Notes: generated by a model from the sequence alone, not told the origin. DNA of 64,000 bases from CAVWZH01 sp963765285 (GCA_963765285.1 CAVXVR010000002.1:124001-188000); one strand, 5' to 3'. Positions 34,130 through 44,150 are shown, counted from the first letter of the stretch. Numbers and translations: made by a program.

Positions 34130-34720
34130 TTACTGGTTCATGACAGCGTCGATGGTTTGGAAGAGTTGGTTGATGTCGCTGACCTCGACCGGCTTCCCCT
34201 TGCTGGAGACGACATAGATGGTGGGAGTCTGATGAACTCCCAGCCGGATGCCCAGATCGCGTTCGGCGTTCACTTCCGCAGCAAACTTACCCTGAGGATC
34301 GACTACGAAAGGCAAATCCACTTTGTGGTCGGCGGCAAACTTGTCGGCAAATTGGCGAAGGTTGGTGACGAAGATTTCCGGCTGGTGCTGGAACATGTAA
34401 TCCCGGAATTCGTTGCCCAGCTGCTTGGACTGGGAATCGAAGTAGTGAGCCATGATGGCGGCTTCCGTCGACCAGGGATGCATGCGCCCCAAAGGGAAAT
34501 CGTGGCGAACCACGGGGATCTTGTAGTTCCTGGAAGCTTGCTGGACCAGGGGGGCGGCGCGGCGGCACTGCGGGCACTCCAGGTCCTCAAACACTACCAG
34601 CGCGACTTGCGAGCCCTTCGGGGGACGGAGTGCGGGGTCAACGGCTTGAGGGGTTTGGGCTGAGGCCAGGGAAACAAGGGAAGACAATAAGATTGCCAGA
34701 AGAGGAACGTGCTTTTTCAT
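34130..34720 (-). CDS. Exported DsbA-like thioredoxin-fold protein
   Basis: A 196-residue periplasmic protein with a signal peptide (ending LASAQ) and a thioredoxin fold. The active centre is FEDLECPQCRRAAP (CPQC), and the cis-Pro loop is VHQTPTIYVV. The helical insertion (PWSTEAAIMAHYFDSQSKQL) places it in the DsbA/DsbG-like thioredoxin_4 group. It likely oxidises or isomerises disulfides. No DsbB homologue is adjacent. Confidence 0.9.
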   Translation of the reverse strand: MKKHVPLLAILLSSLVSLASAQTPQAVDPALRPPKGSQVALVVFEDLECPQCRRAAPLVQQASRNYKIPVVRHDFPLGRMHPWSTEAAIMAHYFDSQSKQLGNEFRDYMFQHQPEIFVTNLRQFADKFAADHKVDLPFVVDPQGKFAAEVNAERDLGIRLGVHQTPTIYVVSSKGKPVEVSDINQLFQTIDAVMNQ

Positions 34721-34801
34721 AGGTTCTTGGATGCGCCGGCCGGGGGGCTGAATTTCGGCTCGAACCCTATGGTAACTGAAACCGGGCGGGATTTTAAGGC
34801 C

Positions 34802-35294
34802 TTACAGCAGGCGCAATTGGCGGCGTTCGAGGGCCAGGAGCTCTCTCTTTAATCGGAAGGCCGCCGCCGTAGCCGGTCAGTTTGCCGTTGCTTCCGATGA
34901 CCCGATGGCAGGGAATGATGATGGAGATGGGATTCGAGCCGTTGGCCAGGCCGACGGCGCGGGAGGCGTTTGGATTGCCGATGCGACGAGCGAGTTCGCC
35001 GTAAGAGGTGGTTTCGCCGTAGGGAATCTCGCAGAGACGGCGCCAGACTTCCAGTTGAAAAGGCGTGCCTTCGGGGGCGAGGGGAAGATCGAATTGTTCG
35101 AGTTTGCCGGAGAAGTAGGCGCGCAACTGGCGGATGGTTTCTTTCAGTATTCGTGTGGGTGGCTCGTAAACCGGGTTGCGCTCGTCATGGACAAAATCGA
35201 GGCGCTCTAGAGCCTCGTCGTCGGCAGCCAGGCGCAGCACGCCGACTGGACTTTCAATTTCAACGAGCGAGGTTTTATCCGCTTGGGCCTTCAT
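34802..35294 (-). CDS. ogt: Methylated-DNA-protein cysteine methyltransferase (C-terminal frameshift)
   Basis: Suicide DNA-repair enzyme that takes the alkyl group from O6-alkylguanine onto its own cysteine. The motif IPCHRVIGSNGKLTGYGGGLPIKER is intact, with the acceptor Cys in PCHRV, and the arginine-finger helix PYGETTSYGELARRIGNPNASRAVG is complete. As written, the frame ends in an aberrant APGPRTPPIAPAVRP tail; removing one base in the GAGAGAG stretch (34841-34847) gives the normal ending LLALERRQLRLL with a stop at 34802-34804. The two readings differ only after the catalytic part. Confidence 0.92.
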
Positions 35295-35313
35295 TAGTTG
35301 TCCAACCTGATTT

Positions 35314-35387
35314 TAACCACAGAGTACACAGAGAACACAGAGGAACCCGCTACGATTCTAACCACTGAGGACACAGAGAGCACAGGG
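35314..35387. repeat. Tandem AACCACAGAG..ACACAGAG repeats
   Basis: Two copies of the TTTTAACCACAGAGTACACAG / TCTAACCACTGAGGACACAG motif between ogt and mnmG. A third copy of the same family is inside mnmG 315 bases further on. Confidence 0.7.
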
Positions 35388-35393
35388 GATTTG

Positions 35394-37467
<2,074 letters not shown>

Positions 37468-37521
37468 TCAGCAAAGGACCCGAATCCATTCTAGCAACTG
37501 GGTTGGAATCTGGCTGGATGG

Positions 37522-38430
37522 TTAAAACTGGACGCCGCCGATGTCGGTGAAAGTGGCTTCTTGCCAGTCTGGAGATGCGAAGTACCAATGGCTGGCGCCG
37601 GCTTCGTGGTTGTTTCCGCCCGCGCCGTACGGAGTGGTGGGAGAGCGCCAATAATCCATTCCCATCTGGAGCAAGGCGCCGGGAGAAATCCTGACCCGGG
37701 CTTTTGCGGTGCATCCTTCTAAATGGCCGGACGGCAGCGCCGGCCGTGGAGAAGGGCTCCAGAAGTGCCAGATGCGATCGGGGCGCTGGCCGACGCGCAG
37801 AACTGTGGTGGGATTGGCGAGGTCGGAGCCTCGCAGATCAGCCAAAATCGGGAGAGGTTCGCGGTAGTCGTTGCCGGCGAACCAGGGAAAGCGGAGAAAG
37901 AGCCCTCCGTTTACGCGCCCCTGGTCGTCATTCAGGATTACGTCTCTGCCGTCGACGCGGCATGAGAGTTGAGTCCACGCGATCTCCACCTGGGCGGATT
38001 CGTGGCCAGGGATGCGGATGTCGGCGATGGCGATGCCCCACAGGCGGGCGGACGTGAAACCCGCTGGACGGGGCACAGGGTTGACGTAACCAGCCTTGTA
38101 GCTGACTTCATCCGGGATGCGCGGGTCGTTCACGACCGCAAAGGCGGAAGGGCTGATTACGGTTGTAAATGGGGTGACAATGATGACCTTGGAGGTCGCA
38201 ACCTTGTTCGGCACGAGCAGGACAAGCTCTTCAGAAGAGAGGACTTTGAAGACGACGGGGGTGGCCCCGAATAGAATTGCCGATGAGCTCTGAAGATTTC
38301 GCCCGTGTATTACGACCCGAGTTCCTTCCGGACCGGCGGTCGGCGAGATTTCCACAATTTCAGGAGCCACAGTCTGCGCGACGAGAACGCCATGCAAACA
38401 CAGGGTTAGGATCACGTTTCCGCAAAGCAT
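37522..38430 (-). CDS. Exported IPT/TIG-domain protein
   Basis: A 302-residue protein. From the ATG at 38430 it begins with a signal peptide (MLCGNVILTLCLHGVLVAQ). An IPT/TIG immunoglobulin-like domain follows (ISPTAGPEGTRVVIHGRNLQSSSAILFGATPVVFKVLSS..). The C-terminal ~180 residues (GYVNPVPRPAGFTSARLWGIAIADIRIPG.., WRSPTTPYGAGGNNHEAGASHWYFASPDW) are not recognised. Likely cell-surface or periplasmic. Frame continuation upstream of 38430 runs through a dispersed repeat and is unlikely to be translated. Confidence 0.75.
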   Translation of the reverse strand: MLCGNVILTLCLHGVLVAQTVAPEIVEISPTAGPEGTRVVIHGRNLQSSSAILFGATPVVFKVLSSEELVLLVPNKVATSKVIIVTPFTTVISPSAFAVVNDPRIPDEVSYKAGYVNPVPRPAGFTSARLWGIAIADIRIPGHESAQVEIAWTQLSCRVDGRDVILNDDQGRVNGGLFLRFPWFAGNDYREPLPILADLRGSDLANPTTVLRVGQRPDRIWHFWSPSPRPALPSGHLEGCTAKARVRISPGALLQMGMDYWRSPTTPYGAGGNNHEAGASHWYFASPDWQEATFTDIGGVQF

Positions 38431-38453
38431 ATGACGGCCGTGACGATGCGCGC

Positions 38454-38500
38454 GAGATCCCGCGCTCCGCCTGAACAGCGGCTGCGCTCGGAATGACAAC
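38454..38500. repeat. Dispersed GAGATCCCGCGCTCCGC..GCTCGGAATGACAAC hairpin
   Basis: Reverse-orientation copy of the TGTCATTCCGAGCG family, immediately upstream of the IPT-domain gene. It is the same subtype (TCATTCCGAGCG) as the copy inside rsmG. Confidence 0.65.
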
Positions 38501-38704
38501 GCAATACGACTTAGAAGGTCGAAAGGCAGACGATGTCCCGGCGGGCAGACTGGTGACTTCCCCGCGACGCGGAGTGTTTGGTACAATCCCGGCATTCTTC
38601 ACCAGCTCTAACCTATTGCTGTGGAACCGTAAAGATCAGTGATGAGCGTCACATTAACTTACAGATTGCACTTAATAGACTGATCCGTTTTGGGAGGCTC
38701 CCCT

Positions 38705-39406
38705 ATGACCGGCAAAGAATTCTTCCAGAAGCTTGATACGTGTCTTGCGAACTATAACTTGCTCGGCCACCCCTTCTATGAGGCATGGAACGAAGGTGAG
38801 CTGACCAGCGAAGACCTGCGGGAGTATGCCCAGGACTATTACGATCACGTGCGGGCATTCCCTACTTATTTGGCGGAGTTGGGCATCCGGCTGGATGAAG
38901 GAGAACTGCGCCGGGCCGTGCTCGCGAACATGGCCGATGAAAAAGGCTGGGAGGATGGGGAGCAGGAGGGAAGCATACCCCACTCGGAGTTATGGCTCGA
39001 CTTCGCCGAAGGCATGGGCGCACGCCGCGATCTGCTGGGACACAGGGCGGCTCCGGGGATTGCCGAGTTAATGAGGCTTTTCCATTCCCTGGCGAGTGAG
39101 GGAACGCCGGCCGAGGCCCTGGCGGCGTTTTACGCGTACGAGTCACAGGTGCCCCGCCTGTCGAAGGTTAAGGCACGCGGGCTGCGAGAACTCTACGGAG
39201 CCGACGATCGAACCTGCGCATATTTCACACTGCACATTACCGCGGACGTGCGCCACACCCAGGTCTGGCGGGAACAGCTGGAAAAGCTGATCGACAGCAA
39301 TCCCACAGTTGCCGAGCAAGCGCTGGCGGCAGGGGAGAAGGCGGCCGCGGCTCTTTGGCGGGTGCTTGATGGCATGCAGGAGAGAAGGATGGCGCTGGCG
39401 GCGTAA
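38705..39406 (+). CDS. CADD-family enzyme, predicted p-aminobenzoate synthesis
   Basis: A 233-residue all-helical protein of the heme-oxygenase/TenA fold. It resembles the Chlamydia CADD protein along its length: NLLGHPFYEAWNEGELTSEDLREYAQDYYDHVRAFPTYL, ADEKGWEDGEQ, AFYAYESQVPRLSKVKARGL and FTLHITADVRHTQVW. CADD is a self-sacrificing dimetal oxygenase that turns one of its own tyrosines into p-aminobenzoate for folate synthesis. The candidate Tyr is in HPFYEAW, and the metal Glu/His residues appear to be kept. ATG at 38705 with GGAGG eight bases upstream. The gene stands alone, next to a thioesterase. Function is by family, not by context. Confidence 0.82.
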   Translation: MTGKEFFQKLDTCLANYNLLGHPFYEAWNEGELTSEDLREYAQDYYDHVRAFPTYLAELGIRLDEGELRRAVLANMADEKGWEDGEQEGSIPHSELWLDFAEGMGARRDLLGHRAAPGIAELMRLFHSLASEGTPAEALAAFYAYESQVPRLSKVKARGLRELYGADDRTCAYFTLHITADVRHTQVWREQLEKLIDSNPTVAEQALAAGEKAAAALWRVLDGMQERRMALAA

Positions 39407-39493
39407 GCTGGTTCCCGACCACGGAAGGGCTGAATCGAATGGAGCCTATGATTCGGTAGAATCATGGGCTCTTTTGTTTGTGAAGGAGGCTCT

Positions 39494-39892
39494 TTGGCGA
39501 AAGCGATACCCATCGGCGCGCGGGGCGAGGCCGAAGAAACGGTTGAGTTCAAGCACACGCTGACAGCGCACCATCCCGAGTTGCCTCCAGTTTATTCGAC
39601 GCCGGACATGATCCGGCTGATGGAGACGGCGGCGTTTCACGCGCTGCAGCCTTATTGCGAGGGTGATGAAATCACGGTGGGGACATCGATCAACGTGGAG
39701 CACCGTGCGGCGAGTGGAATTGGAGCGCGAGTCAGGGCAGAGGCAGTTCTGGAAGGATTCGACGGGCGGTTTTACATCGTGCGGGTGACTGCACGGGATG
39801 ATAGGCAGGAGATTGGACGGGGGACGGTCGGGCGGGCGGTGGTGAGCGCGGGGAAGTTTTTGGAGAGAATAATGAAGAAGGAACGTCGTTAG
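39494..39892 (+). CDS. Hotdog-fold thioesterase, FlK-like
   Basis: About 132 residues from a TTG start at 39494, chosen because GAAGGAGG sits just upstream; an ATG at 39464 is an alternative. Family stretches are LPPVYSTPDMIRLMETAAFHALQPYCEGDEITVGTSINVEHRAAS and RVRAEAVLEGFDGRFYIVRVTARDD. These match the FlK/fluoroacetyl-CoA-thioesterase-like group, in which Thr, Glu and His form the active site (here in TPDMIRLMETAAFHA). Likely hydrolyses an acyl-CoA; the substrate is unknown. Confidence 0.82.
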   Translation: MAKAIPIGARGEAEETVEFKHTLTAHHPELPPVYSTPDMIRLMETAAFHALQPYCEGDEITVGTSINVEHRAASGIGARVRAEAVLEGFDGRFYIVRVTARDDRQEIGRGTVGRAVVSAGKFLERIMKKERR

Positions 39893-39909
39893 TCGTTGGC
39901 TGTCAGTCG

Positions 39910-41457
39910 TTGGCAAGAAAAGCCGGCTGTAATTCCCGGTTGCAGCCGCAGCAGCTTTACTACACGACCGGAACGATCACCGGCACGACTCTCAGCCAAT
40001 TGCAGCAGACAGCGTGCCCCACCACCGCCGCTGCGATCATGAACCTCAGCTACAACTTCGGTGCTGGCATCAACGATAACGGCAACGTGCTGACCGTGAA
40101 CGACTGCCTGCATTCAGACCGCACCCAGAACTTCGATTACGACAGCCTGAACCGCCTCCAGGATGCCTACACGACTGGTTCGGGCACCACAGCCAACAAC
40201 TGGGGCGAGGTCTACACGATTGACCCTTGGAGCAACCTTACCAATATCGCTCTCTATCCAGGAAAGCACAATTCGGAACTTCTGAACGTTGCCCCGGCGA
40301 CGACCAAGAATCAGCTTACGGGATTCAGCTACGATGCTGCTGGGAATATGACGCAGAACGGCACCGTAACTTACGCTTACGATGCCGAGAATCGGGTGAC
40401 AGCGACTTCCGGCTACACTTACGTCTACGACGGCGATGGAGCAAGAGTGATCAAGTGCAGTGGGACGTACCCCAGTTGTGCCTCGGGTACGCTCTACTGG
40501 CGTGGGGATGCCCCTGACGCCCTGACGGAGACCAGCGTGGCCGGTGCGGTCAGCGAGGAATACGTGTTCTTCGACGGCAAGCGGGTCGCGCGGCGGGATG
40601 GCACGGGCAACACGGTCCACTACTATTTTGCCGACTTTCTGGGTTCGGCTGATGTGATCACCGGTCCCTCTGGGGGTATCAATAGGGCGTCAGTGTACTA
40701 TCCCTTCGGCGGGGAAATTGTAGTGAGCGGGGGCACGTTCGCGAACAGCTACAAGTTTACCGGCAAGGAGCGGGACAGCGAATCGACGCTCGACAACTTT
40801 GGGGCGCGGTATTTCGCGTCGAGCATGGGGCGATTTATGACGCCGGATTGGGCTGCGAGGCCGACGGCGGTGCCCTATGCCGTGTTTGGCGATCCGCAGT
40901 CGCTCAATCTTTACACTTACGTGCGCAACGATCCGGTGAGCCGAGCGGATGACGATGGGCATGGCGATCCGGTAGTCCAACAAGCGGCGACCGCAGCCGA
41001 GGACAAGAAGGACGTGAAGCAGCCAGGGGAACACCCACCGGCGCAAAAGCAGACCCAGACGCAAACCCAGCAGAATCAACCGCAGTCCGACTCTCAGAAG
41101 TCGTCTGACCCGAACTACAAGAAAGGTGTTCCACCGGCAACAGGAGAGCTGAAGACACTCTTGTCATGTACCCAGAGTTGCGTGGGTAAGCAGCTAACGG
41201 TGACATCGACGAATGAGCCGTTGCCAAACGGCAAGCACGGTCCAGACACTCCGCACGGCAAAGGGGAAGCTGCCGATCTCAGAGTCAACAAGGGAGAGGA
41301 GGGAAAGGTGCTGCAATGCGCGGCCAACTGCGGTGCCAAGTTTGGCTTAGATGAACGTGCACACCCATCAGGTCCCGGTGTTCTTCCGCACGTCCATATT
41401 CAAACTGTTCCGGGGACTCATGGAGGGCGAGGCGATCTTCCTGAACCGGAAGACTAA
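39910..41457 (+). CDS. Truncated RHS-repeat protein with zinc-peptidase-like C-terminal tip
   Basis: A 515-residue 3' fragment of an RHS/YD protein, normally over 1000 residues. YD repeats (FDYDSLNRLQDAYTTG, FSYDAAGNMTQNGTVTYAYDAENRV) lead to the RHS core (YYFADFLGSADVITGPSG, GKERDSESTLDNFGARYFASSMGRFMTPDW). The variable tip after a Gln/Pro/Lys linker contains TPHGKGEAAD (H449, D456), which fits the S/T-x-H-x-x-G-x-A-x-D motif of the LAS (M15-like) peptidases, and HVH (H494, H496) as the other zinc ligand. This suggests a peptidoglycan-cutting toxin. The N-terminal shell and export region are missing here; the TTG start at 39910 follows a dispersed repeat. Confidence 0.78.
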   Translation: MARKAGCNSRLQPQQLYYTTGTITGTTLSQLQQTACPTTAAAIMNLSYNFGAGINDNGNVLTVNDCLHSDRTQNFDYDSLNRLQDAYTTGSGTTANNWGEVYTIDPWSNLTNIALYPGKHNSELLNVAPATTKNQLTGFSYDAAGNMTQNGTVTYAYDAENRVTATSGYTYVYDGDGARVIKCSGTYPSCASGTLYWRGDAPDALTETSVAGAVSEEYVFFDGKRVARRDGTGNTVHYYFADFLGSADVITGPSGGINRASVYYPFGGEIVVSGGTFANSYKFTGKERDSESTLDNFGARYFASSMGRFMTPDWAARPTAVPYAVFGDPQSLNLYTYVRNDPVSRADDDGHGDPVVQQAATAAEDKKDVKQPGEHPPAQKQTQTQTQQNQPQSDSQKSSDPNYKKGVPPATGELKTLLSCTQSCVGKQLTVTSTNEPLPNGKHGPDTPHGKGEAADLRVNKGEEGKVLQCAANCGAKFGLDERAHPSGPGVLPHVHIQTVPGTHGGRGDLPEPED

Positions 41458-41483
41458 GACTTCGGCTAAACGGAGGTGAGACA

Positions 41484-42016
41484 ATGCAGCGAACAATATA
41501 TCTTGTTGTCATTCTTTTGGGTCTGACGTCTGTAACGAGCGCAGTGGCGAAAGAATGTGGCTCAAATGCTTTGCCCCCTGTGGCGCAAAAGCTGCTGGAG
41601 ACGCGTCTCCCAAGCTGGAGAGTCGTCACAGTCTCTGATCTCAGCTCAGACGATCAAAAGCTATGGTCTGAGAACTACGAGGGCAAGTGTCCGGGCATCA
41701 TTGAAGGAAACTTCGCAATAGCGCATTCCTTCGCGGTCAGTCTGATCCGTCAGGAACGTGCAACCCTGCTGCAAACCTTAGTCTTGCTAGAACCCTCCCA
41801 GGATGGATACGTGCTTCGCACGTTAGGTGAGGCGTCGAAGACTGCGGTGCCAAGACTTTCTCTCTGAAGTTTCCGCCTGGCACGTATAAAGATGCGGAAC
41901 AAACCCGCTCTGTGCGAACGAAGTTCGACGGCGTTGCCTACATTAAGCTTGAGGCGGCTGGAAACCTCTACTACAAGACTCCGCAAGGATTTAAGTCCCT
42001 TGACGTTTCCGAGTGA
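41484..42016 (+). CDS. Exported small protein, candidate immunity protein of the RHS toxin (frameshifted)
   Basis: Starts 26 bases after the RHS stop, with GGAGG upstream. A signal peptide (IYLVVILLGLTSVTSAVA) is followed by ECGSNALPPVAQKLLETRLPSWRVV and ends in the first frame at 41867 (PRLSL). The remaining ~50 residues (KTFSLKFPPGTYKDAEQTRS.., LYYKTPQGFKSLDVSE) lie in another frame and end at 42016; adding one base near 41850 joins the two. An exported immunity protein fits a toxin acting on the cell wall. The immunity role is inferred from position and export only. Confidence 0.62.
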
Positions 42017-42228
42017 ATACCACCGATCCGACCGCCGAGCGGAGTGCCTGCCGTTTGCGTTCTAGGGGCAGCGTACAGCGTCCTTCGGAATCGGCTGAGG
42101 CCGAGGCAGGTAGTCTGATTCGGGCAGGGCGCTGGTGGACCGGGATGAGTTTTTTCTTTAGCCGCCGATCCCATCGCTCGGGCCGCGCCGATCTGGGGCG
42201 CGGCCTAGCCGTCTTGCCGGGCGGGTGG

Positions 42229-42257
42229 CCCACCTTTGCGTTTTTTGCAAAGGTGGG
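42229..42257. repeat. REP hairpin, left end of RAYT element
   Basis: CCCACCTTTGC-GTTTTTT-GCAAAGGTGGG, an 11-bp stem. Confidence 0.85.
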
Positions 42258-42311
42258 GACCACAGTTCACTCGTCACATCCTTCCGGCTGGCGGGGTGCT
42301 AGAGTGCGCGG

Positions 42312-42866
42312 ATGGCGGATCATCCCAAACGCTACTACGGGGCGAGGCAGCTTCATTTCATCAACTGCAGTTGTTATCATCGGCAACCATGGCTGGCTCG
42401 ACCCGAGCGCCGCGATCTGTTCCTGCAAGTGCTGGAGCAAGTCCGCCAGCGGTACGGTTTTGTGGTGGTGGGATACGTGGTGATGCCGGAGCACATTCAT
42501 CTGCTGATCGGCGAGCCGGAGAAAGGCGATCCCTCGCGAGTGATGCAGGCGGTGAAGCAGGGATTCTCGAGACGGGTGCTAAAAGCCTCGCGCCAGCGGC
42601 GAGTGGGGGGACAACAGGAACTGTTTGATGTGGGAGCGGAGCATGTCTGGCAGAAACGATTTTACGATTTCAATGTATGGAGCGAAAAGAAGCGGATAGA
42701 AAAGCTGCGCTACATGCACCGGAACCCGGTGCAGCGCGGGTTAGTGGTGGAGCCTGAGCAGTGGGCCTGGAGCAGCTTCCGGAGCTATGCGTATGGGGAG
42801 GCTGGCTTGGTGCGCATCAATCAGTGGGGGGCGGCGATCATGCAGCAGAGAACGCGCGCGGCATGA
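42312..42866 (+). CDS. REP-associated tyrosine transposase (RAYT, Y1/IS200-like)
   Basis: A 184-residue single-stranded DNA transposase. HUH motif is MPEHIHLLIG (H-I-H), and the catalytic-Tyr helix region is KRFYDFNVWSEKKRIEKLRYMHRNPV, followed by WAWSSFRSYAYGE, the standard RAYT ending. It starts MADHPKRYYGARQLHFINCSCYHR. No interruption is seen, so the enzyme may be active. It is placed between two REP hairpins. Confidence 0.93.
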   Translation: MADHPKRYYGARQLHFINCSCYHRQPWLARPERRDLFLQVLEQVRQRYGFVVVGYVVMPEHIHLLIGEPEKGDPSRVMQAVKQGFSRRVLKASRQRRVGGQQELFDVGAEHVWQKRFYDFNVWSEKKRIEKLRYMHRNPVQRGLVVEPEQWAWSSFRSYAYGEAGLVRINQWGAAIMQQRTRAA

Positions 42867-42876
42867 TGCACAGGCC

Positions 42877-42905
42877 CCCACCTTTGCAAAAACCGCAAAG
42901 GTGGG
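42877..42905. repeat. REP hairpin, right end of RAYT element
   Basis: CCCACCTTTGC-AAAAACC-GCAAAGGTGGG, an 11-bp stem in the same orientation as the left one. Confidence 0.85.
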
Positions 42906-42915
42906 CCACCCGCCA

Positions 42916-43014
42916 GCACGCGAAGTTCGGGCCGCCGCCGACATTCAGAAAGCCACTGGAGTAACGCCCAAGTTGGTTCCAGTTAGGCCGATCAAGAAGC
43001 CGGACGGTCAATAA
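42916..43014 (+). pseudogene. 3' tail of a gene cut by the RAYT element
   Basis: Immediately right of the REP hairpin a frame reads AREVRAAADIQKATGVTPK.. and ends ..PIKKPDGQ at a TAA three bases before the next ATG. It has coding character (a basic, structured tail) but no start. It is probably the end of an older gene whose 5' part is lost, perhaps a toxin tip paired with the following gene. Function not known. Confidence 0.45.
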
Positions 43015-43016
43015 AT

Positions 43017-43616
43017 ATGGGACGCCAGATACACTTCCACATGCTGCCCGACGATCAGAACGCGTTTCTACGTTTTGTTCAGGAACGTGGTCCGATAGTG
43101 GTCATCGCGAGGGATTCAGATTCCGCCGAGGTCCAACTTGCTGCTGATGCTGATACCGACACCGGCCCTGACAAGACGCTGTGCCTTTGGAACCGTGATC
43201 TCCTTCCACGTCTTGAACGGAAGTGGATCCCCGAGCCTGGGTACTACAGGGTCGATAGCCTCAAAGCGCCGATCCTGGAATTTACTCCGTCGTTCATTGC
43301 AACTTGGGAAGGCAAACCCGCCCTCGGTCAGGGCAGGCTGTTTGGGAACTTCGAGCCGTACCTTGGGAAGCCCGAGGACTTCGACAAATGGTACGAGAGC
43401 CTAGTGCGTTGGATACGGCAGAATTACCAGAAGAGTCCGGCCAGCGCGGGCGGTTATGTTGGACCGGCAGCGTATGAGTTCTACAAAGGCGGGGGCTATC
43501 TTTTGCCCAATATCCTGCCGCCCAGGACGAAAGAGTGGCTAGCTGAAATCGGCAAGCAGCATGGGCGGTCGAGGACGCCTGTGCGAACCTCCAAACGTGC
43601 AAAGGCGCGATCCTGA
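43017..43616 (+). CDS. Hypothetical protein in the RHS island
   Basis: A 199-residue soluble protein beginning MGRQIHFHMLPDDQNAFLRFV. Other notable strings are RDSDSAEVQL, ATWEGKPALGQGRLFGNFEPYL and FYKGGGYLLPNILPP. No signal peptide or catalytic motif is recognised. It follows the tail of an interrupted gene by two bases, so the two were probably an operon; by analogy with RHS loci it could be an orphan immunity protein, but this is speculative. Its GC content is slightly lower than that of neighbouring housekeeping genes. Confidence 0.65.
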   Translation: MGRQIHFHMLPDDQNAFLRFVQERGPIVVIARDSDSAEVQLAADADTDTGPDKTLCLWNRDLLPRLERKWIPEPGYYRVDSLKAPILEFTPSFIATWEGKPALGQGRLFGNFEPYLGKPEDFDKWYESLVRWIRQNYQKSPASAGGYVGPAAYEFYKGGGYLLPNILPPRTKEWLAEIGKQHGRSRTPVRTSKRAKARS

Positions 43617-43642
43617 ACTGACCAGTCTACGGAGGGTATGCG

Positions 43643-43870
43643 TTGGAGCTAGGGAAATCGACTGCTGACCAGTGCAGAACCATCCACTGCGACAAACATG
43701 GGGATAGGCGGCAGGCGTACGTTTGTGATCACCTGTTGCGCGGAACGAGCCAAGGGTTTTTCTCTGGGGATGATCCGGGGAATCCTCATCCCGATGCTTG
43801 GTGTTCTAAGTGCGAGGAGATTCGATTGGCTCACGGGAGCGAGTGGAATGCGGAAAGTGAAGCCCTGCTC
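43643..43870 (+). pseudogene. Gene truncated at its 3' end by the deleted RAYT element
   Basis: From a TTG at 43643 the frame encodes TIHCDKHGDRRQAYVCDHLL, then DPGNPHPDAWCSKCEEIRLAHG and EWNAESEALL, a small Cys/His-rich (probably zinc-binding) domain with CxxHG and CxxC pairs. At about 43866 the protein sequence changes into REP-encoded PPLRFFCKGGGHSS. The normal end of such a domain, expected to include another Cys pair, is missing. Confidence 0.55.
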
Positions 43871-43872
43871 AG

Positions 43873-44150
43873 GGCGGGTGGCCCACCTTTGCGGTTTTTT
43901 TGCAAAGGTGGGGGCCACAGTTCACTCGTCACATCCTTCCGGCGGGCGGGGTGCTACCGTGCGGGGATGGCGGATCGCCCCAAACGCGACTATGGGCGCG
44001 ACATCTCCATTTCATCAACTCAGCGAACCGGAGGATGGGGAGGCTGGCGCGGTGCGCATCAATCAGTGGGGAGCGGCGATCCTGCGGCAGAGAACGCGCG
44101 CGGCATGAGCACAGGCCCCCACCTTTGCAAAAACCGCAAAGGTGGGCCAC
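43873..44150 (+). mobile_element. Internally deleted RAYT/REP element (MITE-like)
   Basis: Carries the same left end (REP hairpin 43882-43912, then CCACAGTTCACTCGTCACAT) and the transposase start (MADRPKRDYG, ATG at 43967). It then jumps near 44018 directly to the 3' part (GGGGAGGCTGG..GTGCGCATCAATCAGTGGGG) and the right REP hairpin (44118-44146). About 410 bases of transposase are missing, so it is non-autonomous. It fills the 350-base gap before tilS and has truncated the preceding gene. Confidence 0.85.

Larger units (their letters stand above)
42221..42913 (+). mobile_element. RAYT/REP element, full copy
   Basis: A unit of ~690 bases. Hairpins CCCACCTTTGC..GCAAAGGTGGG lie at both ends (42229-42257 and 42877-42905) around a Y1 transposase gene. 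Both ends, GGGCGGGTGGCCCACCTTTG on the left and CAAAGGTGGGCCACCCGCC on the right, are shared with the deleted copy at 43873. REP-associated tyrosine transposases of this kind mobilise or maintain REP hairpins. Confidence 0.85.

Noticed and set aside
41865..41867. TGA in the RHS-associated immunity gene as another Sec codon.
   Set aside because: The protein continues in a different frame, not after the TGA in the same frame, so this is a frame break.
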